In this document: in pieces, positions 42,091 through 51,497 of the stretch | Numbering within the stretch: the first letter of the stretch is position 1 | How the letters are laid out: each line of letters opens with the position of its first letter | Assembly: GCF_022846615.1 (NCBI RefSeq) | Contig: NZ_AP025637.1 | Coordinates: forward strand, 4,365,001-4,429,000 | Length of the DNA stretch: 64,000 nucleotides | Source: Roseomonas fluvialis | GTDB taxonomy: Bacteria; Pseudomonadota; Alphaproteobacteria; Acetobacterales; Acetobacteraceae | Reading direction: 5' to 3' | Notes under the pieces: generated by a model | The model's input: the letters and a program-made list of their open reading frames with translations, nothing else | Databases searched by the model: none | What the model was told of the DNA's origin: nothing | Position numbers and translations under genes: made by a program

Positions 42091-43608
42091 ATGAACGGAA
42101 CACACGGGATCAGGGCGACCGAACGACCGGCGGCACCGATCCCGCAGCAGGTTGGCGACGGCCGCAGGCGCCATCGCCCGGCGCGGATATCGGGGCCATC
42201 GACCCGCTGGACCAAGCGGCTTTGGCGGTTGGCCGTGCTCGCGGCGCTGTGCGGATGCAGCGACGTGGATCGCGGCATCAACCCGCCGCTCCAGCAGGGC
42301 ACCCGGAACTCCGGGTACGACCTCTCGGAGATCAATGCCTCCGGGGGGCGGTCGGATATCCTCATTCTCGTCGCCTTCTCGGGAGGCGGGAAGCGATCCG
42401 CGGCGTTCAGCCACGGTGCGCTGCGCGGCATGCGGCACGTTCCGGTTCGTCTCGGCGGGCCACCCTCCACCCTGCTGGCGGAGATCGACCAGATCGGCGG
42501 CGTCTCCGGCGGCAGCTTCTCCGCCGCGCATTACGCGCTGTATGGTGAGCGGTCCTTCGAGACCTTTCCGCAGGATTTCCTGCACCGCGACATCGCTGCC
42601 TATGTCTGGGGCACCTACCTGCTGCCCTGGCAATGGGGCTGGCTCGCGAGTCCCGGGGTGGGCACCAACGATCGCATGACCGAGGTCTATGACGACCACA
42701 TCTTCCGCGGCGCCACCTTCCGCGACCTCATGGCGCGCGGTCGCCCGCGCCTGTCGATCAGCGCGACGGATCTCGCCAGCGGCGCCGCCTTCCCGTTCCT
42801 GCCGCATGCCTTCGATGTCATCTGCTCGGACCTCGCGCGCTTCTCGGTGGCGCGCGCGGTGGCCGCCTCGAACGGCTTTCCGTTGCTCTTCACGCCGATC
42901 ACGCTGGCGAACCATCGCGGCCCCGACTGCGACGCGCCGCTGCCGGTCAATTTGTCGGTCATGCCCATGTTGGCGGAATACAATCGCCGCCGGCTGCTCG
43001 AGGTGGTCGCCCGGATGGCCGACCGGGATCGCACGCCCTGGCTGCATCTGCTGGATGGCGGCATTTCGGACAACCTGGCGCTGCGGGCGTCCTTGAACTT
43101 CGCCATCCTCGGCGGCACCGACGAGCAGGATTTCGTCGAACGCGCGCAGCCTGTGCGACGGATCCTGATCATCAGCGTCGATGGGCAATCCGCGACCGAC
43201 CCCGCCCTGTCACGGCAGCGCATGATCAACGGCCTCGTGCAGATCTTCGATGCCGTCTCAGGCGCGCAGATCGACAACTACAACCTCGAGACGCTGGCGG
43301 TGACCGCGGCCGAGGTCGATCGCATGGTGGAGCGCCAGCGGTCCAATCGTTGTCGCCATGCCAGGACCATCGACGGCCGGCCTTGCGAAGACGTGCAAGG
43401 CCGGCTGGTCCATGTCTCGTTGGCCGACCATCCAGACCCGGTGCTGCGGGATCGCCTGCGGCGGATTCCAACCGGCCTCACCCTTCCGCGCGAGGATGTC
43501 GAGCTGCTGGTCGCGGCCGGGGAGACGGTCATGCGCAACAACCGCGACATCGCCGCGTTCTTGGGTGGCGAGGATGCACCGGGCGGGCGCTTGCGGCAGC
43601 GGCGCTAG
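42091..43608 (+). CDS. Patatin-like phospholipase, predicted lipoprotein
   Basis: A 505-residue patatin-family acyl hydrolase using a Ser-Asp dyad. The oxyanion loop is FSGGGKRSAAF, the nucleophile motif is GGVSGGSF and the catalytic Asp lies in LDGGISDN. A hydrophobic segment ending LAALCGC (about residues 46-56) looks like a lipobox, so the mature protein is probably lipid-anchored after a long, Arg-rich leader. A later internal start would shorten the leader, but no better start codon is evident. It is a single gene. A second lipoprotein patatin lies at 52560-53837. Confidence 0.85.
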   Translation: MNGTHGIRATERPAAPIPQQVGDGRRRHRPARISGPSTRWTKRLWRLAVLAALCGCSDVDRGINPPLQQGTRNSGYDLSEINASGGRSDILILVAFSGGGKRSAAFSHGALRGMRHVPVRLGGPPSTLLAEIDQIGGVSGGSFSAAHYALYGERSFETFPQDFLHRDIAAYVWGTYLLPWQWGWLASPGVGTNDRMTEVYDDHIFRGATFRDLMARGRPRLSISATDLASGAAFPFLPHAFDVICSDLARFSVARAVAASNGFPLLFTPITLANHRGPDCDAPLPVNLSVMPMLAEYNRRRLLEVVARMADRDRTPWLHLLDGGISDNLALRASLNFAILGGTDEQDFVERAQPVRRILIISVDGQSATDPALSRQRMINGLVQIFDAVSGAQIDNYNLETLAVTAAEVDRMVERQRSNRCRHARTIDGRPCEDVQGRLVHVSLADHPDPVLRDRLRRIPTGLTLPREDVELLVAAGETVMRNNRDIAAFLGGEDAPGGRLRQRR

Positions 43609-43681
43609 GCGGACCGCTGCGCAGGCGTCGGCAGCCCGGCGCTCTGCCTGTTGCCGCCCCGACGCAGGTTGCGCTCCGGCG

Positions 43682-44461
43682 TCACACCGTAGGCACGGTA
43701 CCACCGTCGATGACATGTTCCGTGCCGGTGATGCTCGCGGCGCGATCGGAGGCCAGGAAGGCGATGAGGCTGGCAACCTCCTCCGGCGTCGATGGCCGGC
43801 CGATCGGGATGCCACCGAGGGATTCCATGATCATGCGCTTGCCATAGGCGAGATCGGCACCGGCCTCGGTCGCGAGTCGCTGGGCCAGCTGCACGGAGGC
43901 CTCGGTCTCGATCCAGCCTGGCGCCACGCGCAGGACGCGCACGCCCTTGGGCGAGACTTCCTTCGAGAGACCCTTGCTGTAGGTCGAGAGGGCGGCCTTC
44001 GCCGCAGCATAGGCCGTCGTCGCTTCCGGGAGCGGCAGCACGCGCTGGATCGACGACACGTGGATCACGACCCCATGGCCCTGCGCCACCATCGCCGGCA
44101 CCAGGGCACGGTCCAGCCTGACGGCGGGCATGAGGTTGAGGTCGAACTCACGCGCCCACGCAGCGTCGCTCAGCGCAGCGAAGCCGCCCGCCGGGCTGGA
44201 CGAGCCGCCGAGCATGTGAACGACGATATCGACGCCGCCCAGGCGATCGCGCACGGCGGTGGCGAGCGTCGCGCACCCCTCCGGCGTCGTCAGGTCGGCG
44301 CCGACGAACATCTCCGGGGAGATGGTGTCCGGACGGGAGCGCGCCGTCGTCAACACCTGCGCGCCGAGGTCTCGAAACAAGGCGACGGCCGCCGCGCCGG
44401 CACCGCGCGTGCCCGAGGTGACGAGCGCGCGCTTGCCTTCAAGCGTGAGGAAGTTCGTCAC
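43682..44461 (-). CDS. SDR-family oxidoreductase
   Basis: A 259-residue short-chain dehydrogenase/reductase. The cofactor-binding glycine motif is TSGTRGAG, the catalytic Ser lies in HVSSIQ and the YxxxK pair is YAAAK. The C-terminal substrate loop and [11 protein letters not shown] are standard. A GTG start at 44461 overlaps the stop of the NTF2-like gene. The two form a small operon divergent from a LysR regulator, so they are probably its targets. The substrate is unknown. Confidence 0.9.
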   Translation of the reverse strand: MTNFLTLEGKRALVTSGTRGAGAAAVALFRDLGAQVLTTARSRPDTISPEMFVGADLTTPEGCATLATAVRDRLGGVDIVVHMLGGSSSPAGGFAALSDAAWAREFDLNLMPAVRLDRALVPAMVAQGHGVVIHVSSIQRVLPLPEATTAYAAAKAALSTYSKGLSKEVSPKGVRVLRVAPGWIETEASVQLAQRLATEAGADLAYGKRMIMESLGGIPIGRPSTPEEVASLIAFLASDRAASITGTEHVIDGGTVPTV

Positions 44462-44781
44462 GCGCGTATCTCCAACCCTGCGATCCGGCCGCCCTTGAGC
44501 AGGAAGGCGAAGGTCAGCGTGACCGGACTGCCCGGAAACTGCCCCGACACGCGGGCACGAACTTCGGTGGTATCGCCCGTCTCGACCGCAGCGATCGGCT
44601 CATTCCTGTGTTGAGCCCTGGCCTTGGCGTCGCGCCACCATGCTTCGATCGCCTGGCGGCCGGTGTGGGTTCGGCCTTCATCCGTCACGACGGCATCGGG
44701 CGCGAAGGCCATCAACAGGGCTTCGCAGTCATTCCGGTCATCGGCGTCGAAATATCTTTGGATCGGCAAGGGCAGGTGCAT
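44458..44781 (-). CDS. NTF2-like/SnoaL-type protein
   Basis: A 107-residue protein with the NTF2-like cone fold. It opens [36 protein letters not shown], which is diagnostic of SnoaL-type members, and ends [14 protein letters not shown]. Members may be isomerases, dehydratases or ligand-binding proteins. It starts 91 bp from the divergent LysR gene and overlaps the SDR gene downstream. Paired NTF2-SDR genes under a LysR regulator are common in small-molecule detoxification loci. Confidence 0.85.
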   Translation of the reverse strand: MHLPLPIQRYFDADDRNDCEALLMAFAPDAVVTDEGRTHTGRQAIEAWWRDAKARAQHRNEPIAAVETGDTTEVRARVSGQFPGSPVTLTFAFLLKGGRIAGLEIRA

Positions 44782-44872
44782 CGCGCTGTCTCCTGGGTTG
44801 CGGCGACTGGTGTCCGCGCTTCACCTGGCGATGAACGTCTGTTCAGATAACTGGGATAAAGAGGGATGCGGT
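44782..44872. promoter_or_regulatory. Divergent promoter region between LysR gene and NTF2-SDR pair
   Basis: A 91-bp gap holding both promoters. LysR-type proteins usually bind a T-N11-A dyad in such gaps. The stretch near 44845 (TCAGATAACTGGGATAAA) is notably AT-rich compared with its surroundings and is a candidate promoter core, without a clear consensus. Confidence 0.4.
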
Positions 44873-45853
44873 ATGCCGAAAACCGGAACACTGTATCGCG
44901 CCGGGCTCAGTGATCTCGAGGCGATCATCGCGATTGCACGCCGGGCCTCGTTCCGTGCTGCGGCGCTGGATTTGGGCATGTCCGCGACGGCGCTCAGTGT
45001 CGCTGTCGGAAAGCTGGAGGCGAGCCTTGGCGTCCGGCTGTTCAATCGCACGACGCGCAGCGTTTCGCTCACCGATGCCGGCCGCGTCTTTGTCGACCAG
45101 GTCGGTCCGGCTCTGCTCGATATCCACGGCGCCATGGACGCGGTGCGGTCGCAGCAGGCGACGCCGTCCGGTACGCTGCGCATCAATGCTTTCGCGACGG
45201 CAGCGCGTGAGATCCTGTCTCCGCTGATCCTGGAATTCCTGCGTCGCTATCCGCAGGTGCATGTGGACATCGTCACCGAGGGACGGTTGGTCGACATCGT
45301 TGCCGAAGGCTTCGATCTCGGCGCGCGGGTGGCCGACCTCGTGCCAACCGACATGATCGCGGTTTCGCTCGGGCGTCCTCGGCGATCTGCCGTCGTCGCT
45401 TCGCCGGCGCATTTCGAGAAGCATGCCAGGCCGCGCGTCCCGTCCGATCTCCTCAAGCACCCGTGCATCCGTGCCCGGCTGCCGAACGGCGCCCTGTATC
45501 GGTGGCACTTCGAGAAGGGTGGGAGGACTGCCGTGATCGATGTGAACGGTCCGATCACGCTGGACGACGCCGGCCTCGCGCGAAGCGCGGTGCTGGCGGG
45601 CATTGGGCTCGGCTACTTCTTCGAACAGGACGTTCACGCCGACATCGAGGCCGGACGCGTGGTTCGCGTGCTGGAGGACTGGACACCGCCATTGCCCGGC
45701 CTCTGCCTGTACTATCCCGGCCGGCGCAATCCGTCGGCGGCCTTGAAGGCTCTTGTCAGCCTGGCGCGGGAACTCGGCGTGAAGCGGGACTCGCTCACTC
45801 CTGCCAAGGTCGACGTCGCCGTGAGGGGGCGGCGGCGCAAGTCGGCGACGTAG
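44873..45853 (+). CDS. LysR-family transcriptional regulator
   Basis: A 326-residue LysR-type regulator. Residues about 12-70 are the winged HTH ([35 protein letters not shown] split over helices, then [14 protein letters not shown]). The effector domain begins [19 protein letters not shown] and resembles the CrgA/PA4477-type subgroup. A GAGGGATG ribosome site precedes the ATG at 44873. It is divergent from the NTF2-SDR pair, the likely target operon, and probably autoregulates. The C-terminus carries a basic tail (RGRRRKSAT). Confidence 0.93.
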   Translation: MPKTGTLYRAGLSDLEAIIAIARRASFRAAALDLGMSATALSVAVGKLEASLGVRLFNRTTRSVSLTDAGRVFVDQVGPALLDIHGAMDAVRSQQATPSGTLRINAFATAAREILSPLILEFLRRYPQVHVDIVTEGRLVDIVAEGFDLGARVADLVPTDMIAVSLGRPRRSAVVASPAHFEKHARPRVPSDLLKHPCIRARLPNGALYRWHFEKGGRTAVIDVNGPITLDDAGLARSAVLAGIGLGYFFEQDVHADIEAGRVVRVLEDWTPPLPGLCLYYPGRRNPSAALKALVSLARELGVKRDSLTPAKVDVAVRGRRRKSAT

Positions 45854-46204
45854 GCGGGGCGTCGAGCGCGATCCGCTGGTGGTTGTTGCACTGGCAAGTG
45901 GGTTCGGTGCTGCGCCGGCCGCTCGGTGATGCTGTCGTTATAGAGGATCTTGGCGGTCGCGCATCCATCGAAGCCCCTGGCGCTCGCCTGCTCCACCTGT
46001 CGTTCCCCCATCGAGAGTTCCTTCCGCAGGCGGGAAGCCGGCGAGCGGACCAACAACGGCCTCTGGCCTGCCAGCGACAAGACCGTCGGCGCCTTCGACC
46101 CAATTGAACGCCTGGAGTCCGGGCAGGCCGTCCTGAAGGCGAACGGTCGCCGCCATCCTGCCAACGTCACGGTCATGCCGCGTCAGCGGAAGCCGCCTGA
46201 CGAC
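45854..46204. other. Intergenic region, no gene recognised
   Basis: About 350 bp between the LysR stop and the stop of the racemase-like gene (convergent). A plus-strand frame from 45950 runs on into the antisense of the next gene; it matches nothing I recognise. No clear hairpin was found. Confidence 0.4.
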
Positions 46205-46939
46205 CTACAGAAACCCGAAGATCTTGCCATGCTCCAGCAGTGGCGCGCCCGGCAGCCCGAGTGCCTTGAGGCACCCCCAGATTCCGACGGAACAGGAATC
46301 GATCACCACGACGCCACATTCCGCCTCGAGCGCCGCCACCACGGGCAGGCCTGGCATATTGGTACCCCAGATCAGCACGGCGTCGGTCGTGGCTTCCGCC
46401 ACACAGCCGCGGATCGCTTCGCCGAGGGTCGCGGGGGATACGCTCGCCGCCTCAAGGTTAGACCCTAGCCCAAGCCCTCGCACGGCCGTCATCGGAAAAC
46501 CCTGTTCTCCGAAGCGGTCGCCGATGCGCTGCGCGCGCGCCACGGTGCCCTGCGAGACCAGCGCGATCCGTCGTGCGCCGAGGCGTCGCAGGATCTCGAG
46601 CACGTCAAGCGACACGCTGGTGACAGGTAGACCGAGCCGCGCGCTTGCCGTGGCGCACAGATCCCGGTCCACCTGAAATCCGTCGATGGCGCCCTTGGTG
46701 CCATTCCAGCAGATCGCCTCGACCTCCGCGTGGGCCAGCATCTCTGCCGCAGCCAGCACGGCTGGCGCATCGTACCCGATCTCGGGCTGGCCGCTGCCAT
46801 CGGGCCGATACGCGATGCGCGAGTAACACGACGACAGGCCGGGATAATCGGACAGCAGTCGCTCAGTGGTGCGCTCGACCGTGCGGTTCGACGAAGGCAC
46901 CAGTTGGCCGATGAAGCGACCGGTCACAAGGTGCTCCAT
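46205..46939 (-). CDS. Asp/Glu racemase / maleate isomerase-like protein with one family cysteine missing
   Basis: A 244-residue member of the Asp/Glu racemase superfamily (maleate cis-trans isomerase, arylmalonate decarboxylase, hydantoin racemase). It opens RFIGQLVPSSNRTVE, as maleate isomerases do. The first family Cys is C77 in AICWNGTKG. At the usual second-Cys position the sequence is IWGTNMPGLP, with Gly-Thr instead of Cys; C216 (IDSCSVG) lies further on. A simple two-Cys racemase mechanism therefore looks unlikely. It overlaps the Bug receptor gene (TGATG), so the pair probably imports and converts a dicarboxylate. Substrate is inference. Confidence 0.82.
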   Translation of the reverse strand: MEHLVTGRFIGQLVPSSNRTVERTTERLLSDYPGLSSCYSRIAYRPDGSGQPEIGYDAPAVLAAAEMLAHAEVEAICWNGTKGAIDGFQVDRDLCATASARLGLPVTSVSLDVLEILRRLGARRIALVSQGTVARAQRIGDRFGEQGFPMTAVRGLGLGSNLEAASVSPATLGEAIRGCVAEATTDAVLIWGTNMPGLPVVAALEAECGVVVIDSCSVGIWGCLKALGLPGAPLLEHGKIFGFL

Positions 46940-47931
46940 CAGTCGAGCCGCGCGCCTGAGGCTGCCACCATCTCCCGCCAGCGCGGCGTGTCCTGCTGAA
47001 TCTGGGTCTGCACCTCCGCGGGGCTGCTTGAGACCGAGAGCACCAGCCCGGACGCCTTGAGGCGATCCTCGAGTCCCGGGGCCTCGCCCGCCTTGCGAAT
47101 GCCCTCGAACAGTTGCGCAACGGTGGCCGGCGCCATCGATGACGGGCCGGCGAGAGCGGACCAGCTCTGCAAATCGACCGCGGCCAAGTTTAGGTCGGCG
47201 AATTCGCCCATGCCGGGCACCTGCGGAAAGAAGGGTGATCGCTCCCGGCTGCCCACGGCGAGGGGCACCGCGCGGCCTGCGGCGACGTGAGGCATGAGCT
47301 GCGGCATGGCGTCGAAGATCATGTCGATGGTGCCGGCCAGGAAATCGCTCACCGCCGGCGCACCGCCGCGGTAGGGGATGTGCTGGATATCCGCGCCGCT
47401 GCGGCTTGCAATGGTGGCGCTGATCAGGTGCGAGGGCGTCGCCCGCGCCGAACCCGTCGTCACGCGGTTACTGGGCCGCTTGGCCCATTCGATCATGCTG
47501 CGGAAGTCGGTCCAGCCGCGTTCGCGCGCACGCTCCGGCGTCACCACGCAGAGCACCGTCGAATTGGCGATGCGTGCGACCGGCATGAGGTCTCGCACCG
47601 GATCATACGGCGGTCGGTCCATCATGAATGGGAGCGCCGCGAAGAAGGTGACGCTCAGCACGCCGAGCGTCGAACCATCGCTTGCTGACCGCGCGACGGC
47701 TTCCACCGCGAGGATGCCATTCGCAGCGCCGCGGTTCTCGACCACCACCTGTTGGCCGGTCTGGCTCGTGATGGCCTCGGCATAGTGTCGCGCCAGGACG
47801 TCGGCCGCGCCACCGGGGTTGAACGGCACCATCAGGCGCAACGGTCGCCCGCCCGACAGGAACTGCGCGCTCACCCCGCGCGGCGCAGCGAACAAAGGCA
47901 GGCAGGTCAGGAGATGTCGGCGGCGCAGCAT
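46939..47931 (-). CDS. Bug/TctC-type tripartite tricarboxylate transporter receptor
   Basis: A 330-residue periplasmic receptor. The signal peptide is MLRRRHLLTCLPLFAAPRGVSAQ. Family landmarks are LRLMVPFNPGGAADVLAR, VVVENRGAANGILAVEAVA, HIPYRGGAPAVSDFLAG and FFPQVPGMGEF. It is distinct from the receptor at 4879. It overlaps the racemase-like gene and is the first gene of this two-gene unit. A carboxylate ligand is likely from the family; its identity is unknown. Confidence 0.92.
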   Translation of the reverse strand: MLRRRHLLTCLPLFAAPRGVSAQFLSGGRPLRLMVPFNPGGAADVLARHYAEAITSQTGQQVVVENRGAANGILAVEAVARSASDGSTLGVLSVTFFAALPFMMDRPPYDPVRDLMPVARIANSTVLCVVTPERARERGWTDFRSMIEWAKRPSNRVTTGSARATPSHLISATIASRSGADIQHIPYRGGAPAVSDFLAGTIDMIFDAMPQLMPHVAAGRAVPLAVGSRERSPFFPQVPGMGEFADLNLAAVDLQSWSALAGPSSMAPATVAQLFEGIRKAGEAPGLEDRLKASGLVLSVSSSPAEVQTQIQQDTPRWREMVAASGARLD

Positions 47932-47996
47932 GGTGCGTGTCTCTCCGTCTGTGTGTCATGGCAAGGCCGCTGTGCGGCGCGCGGGGGGACAAGCAG

Positions 47997-48101
47997 GTAC
48001 ACGCCGAAGCCTATCATGAACAGCGAGAACTCACGGCGCGCCGCGCGGTCGAAGAAGGTCTGCACCGGGGCCGTTTCCAGACGGACCTCGATCCCGATCC
48101 G
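47997..48101 (-). pseudogene. Remnant of a family-5 solute-binding protein gene
   Basis: A short minus-strand stretch encodes RIGIEVRLETAPVQTFFDRA and AARREFSLFMIGFGVY, matching the C-terminal third of SBP_bac_5 proteins (compare RAGIQTTVQALPF and ASRQDYSMIFGGWG in the gene at 1555). Nothing before or after it in any frame completes the domain. It is a gene fragment left by deletion, between the Bug gene and the DUF2254 gene. Confidence 0.6.
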
Positions 48102-48461
48102 CGCGCCGCCCTCGCGCTGCATCTGGGGGCGCAGTTGCCGTTGGTGGTTGCCATCACCGCGCTGGCGGTCAGGCAGGATGCGATGCCCGCATGGCAGGGA
48201 ACGACGCTCCGGGGGGTGGGGCGGCATCCTGACGATACTGGTGTCCCCGATGCTGGCCGGCCGCTCTCTGCTGAACAGACGCCAGGTCGGCTGGCCATAC
48301 CGTCACCGCGTTGCGTCCACGATACCTGCTACGGGGATGAGGACCCGGACCTGAATGCGCGGGGCCGCCGCCATGTCGACCGTCGAGGCGCCAACGTTCC
48401 GCGCCGTGACCCGCACGCTGTTGTCGGACCAGTGATGGCAGTCGGGTACGACGGCGATGCG
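48102..48461. other. Intergenic region, no gene recognised
   Basis: About 360 bp upstream of the binding-protein remnant and downstream of the DUF2254 gene. Frames crossing it have no recognisable domain. It may hold further decayed parts of the lost binding-protein gene. Confidence 0.35.
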
Positions 48462-49697
48462 CTACCGGGTCAGTCCGAGCCCCTGCGGATCCTCCTGCCG
48501 GGCCGCGTGCCGATCCTGGTCGTCAAAGGTGGACCGATCAATCACCGAATCAACATGCGTCAGGTAGCGCCGGACCTCGTCGGCACGCACATCGCCGTCC
48601 AGGAGTTCCTCGAGGCCAAGCAGCGCCGACCGCAACCGTCGCAGCACCTGTACGGAGGTCGCGCCGAAGACGCGGATCTCGTCGAAGGCGAGGGATAGGT
48701 AGTCGCCCCAATTCGGCGAAGGAAAGGTCAGGCGAAGCACGCCTTCCTGGTCCGCCACGCGCCCGATGTCGAGCGGCCGTCGGGCCAGGCGCCGAAGCAA
48801 GTCCTCGATCTGGTCGAGCGCCTGCACCGCCGTGGTCGGGTCGTTGATGGCCGGGGAGAGCGCCTTGATCGCGATGTCGACCAGAAGGCGCAACGGATAC
48901 TTCGGATCCTGCTCGAACGTGCGGTCGTTCCCGAGGCGCACCGCGCGCAGCAGTTCCGAATCCGGCAGCCCTCCCGTGCCACCCAGCACGCGGAGCACCA
49001 CGGATCCGTCCAGCACCATGTCGCCGACCGCGACCTCCATGTCGATCACCCCGCCTGCGCGGCGGGCGAGTGCGACCAGTGCCGGGATGTCATAGGCCTG
49101 GACATAGCGGGGCGGTCCCTGGTGTCGCAGCTTCTGCACGACCGGATCGGCCGTCGTGGTGTCGGGGACGACCGCCGCCCGCACCCCGCCGGCAATGATG
49201 GTCTGGCGGATCACCTCTCGTCCCTGGTCGCCGATGAAGCGCAGTGTGTTGGCGATCTGCAGGTCGCCGAGACGGCGCATCAGCAGTCCGAACGCCAGCA
49301 GGCTTGCGAAGAGCATCACCATCGCGCCGATGGCGGAGAGTGTCGGCACCCTGGCCTCGCCGGACCGATCCACCCACATCGTCGTGGCAAGCGCATAGGT
49401 GAAGGTCGCGAAGAAGATCCCGAGCGCATGGAACAGGACCGGATCGCGCGCAAAGCGCGACGCGAAGCGTGGCGAATAGGTGATGGCGCTGAACTGCAAC
49501 ATCACGAAGGCGATCGAAAAGACGATCCCAGTCAGCGCCATCATCCCCGAGGAAATCGCCGAGAGTGCCGCCAGCACCGCCGACGAGGAGACGCCCAGGT
49601 CGAATGACGCGGCATAACTGTGCTCAAGCCGCGGGAGCACGAGGCCGCAAACGATGCTCACCACGGTATAGGCGATAGGAATCAGCCAGACAGGCAT
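48462..49697 (-). CDS. DUF2254 family membrane protein
   Basis: A 411-residue inner-membrane protein. The first 150 residues hold about four hydrophobic helices, and the landmark LTGIVFSIAFVMLQFSAITYSPR is typical of DUF2254. The rest is soluble, including AIKALSPAINDPTTAVQALDQIEDLLRRLA, also a family hallmark. The ATG at 49697 lies inside the end of the upstream BASS gene (16-bp overlap). The family's role is not established; a channel-like role has been proposed from its shape, which I cannot confirm. Confidence 0.88.
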   Translation of the reverse strand: MPVWLIPIAYTVVSIVCGLVLPRLEHSYAASFDLGVSSSAVLAALSAISSGMMALTGIVFSIAFVMLQFSAITYSPRFASRFARDPVLFHALGIFFATFTYALATTMWVDRSGEARVPTLSAIGAMVMLFASLLAFGLLMRRLGDLQIANTLRFIGDQGREVIRQTIIAGGVRAAVVPDTTTADPVVQKLRHQGPPRYVQAYDIPALVALARRAGGVIDMEVAVGDMVLDGSVVLRVLGGTGGLPDSELLRAVRLGNDRTFEQDPKYPLRLLVDIAIKALSPAINDPTTAVQALDQIEDLLRRLARRPLDIGRVADQEGVLRLTFPSPNWGDYLSLAFDEIRVFGATSVQVLRRLRSALLGLEELLDGDVRADEVRRYLTHVDSVIDRSTFDDQDRHAARQEDPQGLGLTR

Positions 49698-50566
49698 GCT
49701 GCCTCTCCCTCCGTGGCCGCCCGCCGCGCGACCCGCGCGAACCACCACGCGGCGATCAGGCCACAGGCGATCTGCACCGGCACGCCGAGGGTCACCATGA
49801 CGATTACACCATCATCCACGCCAGGCGCCGAGAGCAGCGGCGCCATGGCGGCGCCCACGTTGCGCGTGCAGAGCCCAAGCCCGAGCACACTGCGCCGTTG
49901 CTGCCGGACACCACGCGACAGTCCATAGCCCGCTGTCGTCATGATTGCCAGGAACAGCACCTGCGAGCCGACGGCAAAGCTGCCGAAGGACGCCAGGAAG
50001 CCACGTCCGAACAGCACCCCGCAGAGCACCACCAGGACCACGGCCGCCCCCGCCGCCACGGACCTGACATGGGGGCGTACCGTCGCCGCGACATGCGGCG
50101 CGACATGGAATACGACCATCCCGAGCGCGAGCGGCCCCAGGACCATGATCACGAGCGGGCGCGCGATGGCCCAGGCGTCGATAGTAAGCCCCGTGGCCAG
50201 CAACGGTACCGCCACGGGCATCAACACCACCGTGCCGACGGCGGCGAGCAGCATCATCGCCGGCACACAGGCGACGTCGCCCTGCGCGCGCTTCACCATG
50301 ACCGGCAGGAAGGGTGCGCAAGGCGTGAGCCCAAGCAGCATCAACCCCAGCGCATGTGGCGGCGAGAGCGGTAGGAGTTGCGTCATCGCCCACGCAAGGG
50401 CAGGCCCGATCACGAAGCCGAAGCCGACGCCATAGATGAGAAAACGGCGATCACGCAGCCCGGACAGCGCATCGCTCAACCGCAGCCTGAGCCCCATCTC
50501 CAACAGCGAGCCCGCCATGAAGACGAGCAGCGACAGCTTCAGCGCGAGAAGCGGCAGGTCGCTCAC
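49682..50566 (-). CDS. Bile acid:sodium symporter (BASS/ArsB-ACR3-like fold) family protein
   Basis: A 294-residue membrane protein with about 9-10 hydrophobic helices. The landmarks LGLTPCAPFLPVMVKRAQGD and GLCTRNVGAAMAPLL match bacterial BASS-type transporters, in which the discontinuous helices carry the substrate site. It starts with GTG at 50566, 9 bp after the stop of the CoA-disulfide-reductase remnant, and overlaps the DUF2254 gene. The substrate is unknown; organic anions are typical of the family. Confidence 0.82.
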   Translation of the reverse strand: MSDLPLLALKLSLLVFMAGSLLEMGLRLRLSDALSGLRDRRFLIYGVGFGFVIGPALAWAMTQLLPLSPPHALGLMLLGLTPCAPFLPVMVKRAQGDVACVPAMMLLAAVGTVVLMPVAVPLLATGLTIDAWAIARPLVIMVLGPLALGMVVFHVAPHVAATVRPHVRSVAAGAAVVLVVLCGVLFGRGFLASFGSFAVGSQVLFLAIMTTAGYGLSRGVRQQRRSVLGLGLCTRNVGAAMAPLLSAPGVDDGVIVMVTLGVPVQIACGLIAAWWFARVARRAATEGEAACLSG

Positions 50567-50575
50567 CGCCGAGGG

Positions 50576-51162
50576 TCAATCGAGGGCATGAGCGATCCCT
50601 GCCGGGCCAGGCTCCAGCACGGCGCGCGCGAGCACGCCGCCCGACAGCGTCCGCGCGCGGAAGCCGTTCTGCAGCAGCAGACGCGTCGCGTAGTAGGCGC
50701 GCTGCCCGGAGCGGCAGATGACCTGGATCTCGCGGTCCCGCGGCACTCCGAAATCCGGTCGCGCGACTGGCCGAGCGGGATGTGGAGCGCGCCAGGCACG
50801 CTCTCCACCGCCAGTTCCGGCGCTTCACACACGTCGAGCAGCAGACCGTCGCCGCGCGCGGCCCCATGCGCGACCGGCATGTCGCCGTCGAGGATGCTGC
50901 GCGCCATCATGCCCGCGAAGTTCAGCGGGTCCTTGGCACTGCCGAATTGCGGCGCGTAGCAGAGCTCACTCTCGGCCAGGTCGTCGATTGTGGCACCCAT
51001 CTGGATTGCCATCGCCAGGGCGCTGATGCGCTTGTCCGTCCACGCCGCGTCGCGGCTCAGGGTCTGGCCGCAAAGGACCTTCTCGTAGTCCGTCATGCCG
51101 AGGCGCAGCAGCGCCGCGCAGGACGCCCCGCCTGCCACGCCGCCGACGATCACCAGCTTCAT
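50576..51162 (-). pseudogene. Remnant of CoA-disulfide reductase/NADH oxidase-rhodanese gene
   Basis: The reading begins MKLVIVGGVAGGASCAA, the FAD-binding start of CoA-disulfide reductases. It then jumps to the far C-terminal part of the same protein (AAWTDKRISALAMAIQMG, LCYAPQFGSAKDPLNFAGM). The middle of the flavoprotein, about 400 residues by comparison with the usual 550-residue family, is missing. The attached rhodanese domain begins LLDVCEAPELAVESVPGALHIPLG, then shifts frame: the continuation VICRSGQRAYYATRLLLQNG with its active-site Cys is in another frame, ending at 50576. An internal deletion plus a frameshift make it non-functional. Confidence 0.8.
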
Positions 51163-51497
51163 GCGCGCGATTTCCTGCCCGACCTCCGCTTGCCGAGGTT
51201 CATCGCGCGAAAGGGCGCCGGAGGCGTTGATATGCATCAACAACGCGACCGCGATGCGCCGCCCGCCTTGAAGTCCATCCCTGGCCGGCTCCGCGAATTG
51301 GACGCGAGCGTCTGCGCGCGAAGCTAACCGCGGGGAGGCTTCACATCCTCGGCCTGAGCATCGCCGGCCAGGTGGAAGCGCTCTGCGAAGATGTGCCGGC
51401 GATCTGGCCGAACCGTTGCGCCGACGCTGTCGCGGCACTGCCGCAGACATGTCACGCAGCGGTTGCACCCCACGACGGCTGCGAAGAAACTCCAGCC
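51163..51497. other. Intergenic region between remnant and outer-membrane protein gene
   Basis: About 335 bp between the divergent remnant (minus) and the plus-strand outer-membrane protein gene. The downstream gene's frame is open back to 51372 but without recognisable sequence. It should hold the promoter of that gene; I see no defined motif. Confidence 0.35.

Noticed and set aside
45950..46204. Possible small gene or transposase scrap after the LysR gene
   Set aside because: No frame shows recognisable motifs, inverted repeats or a ribosome site.
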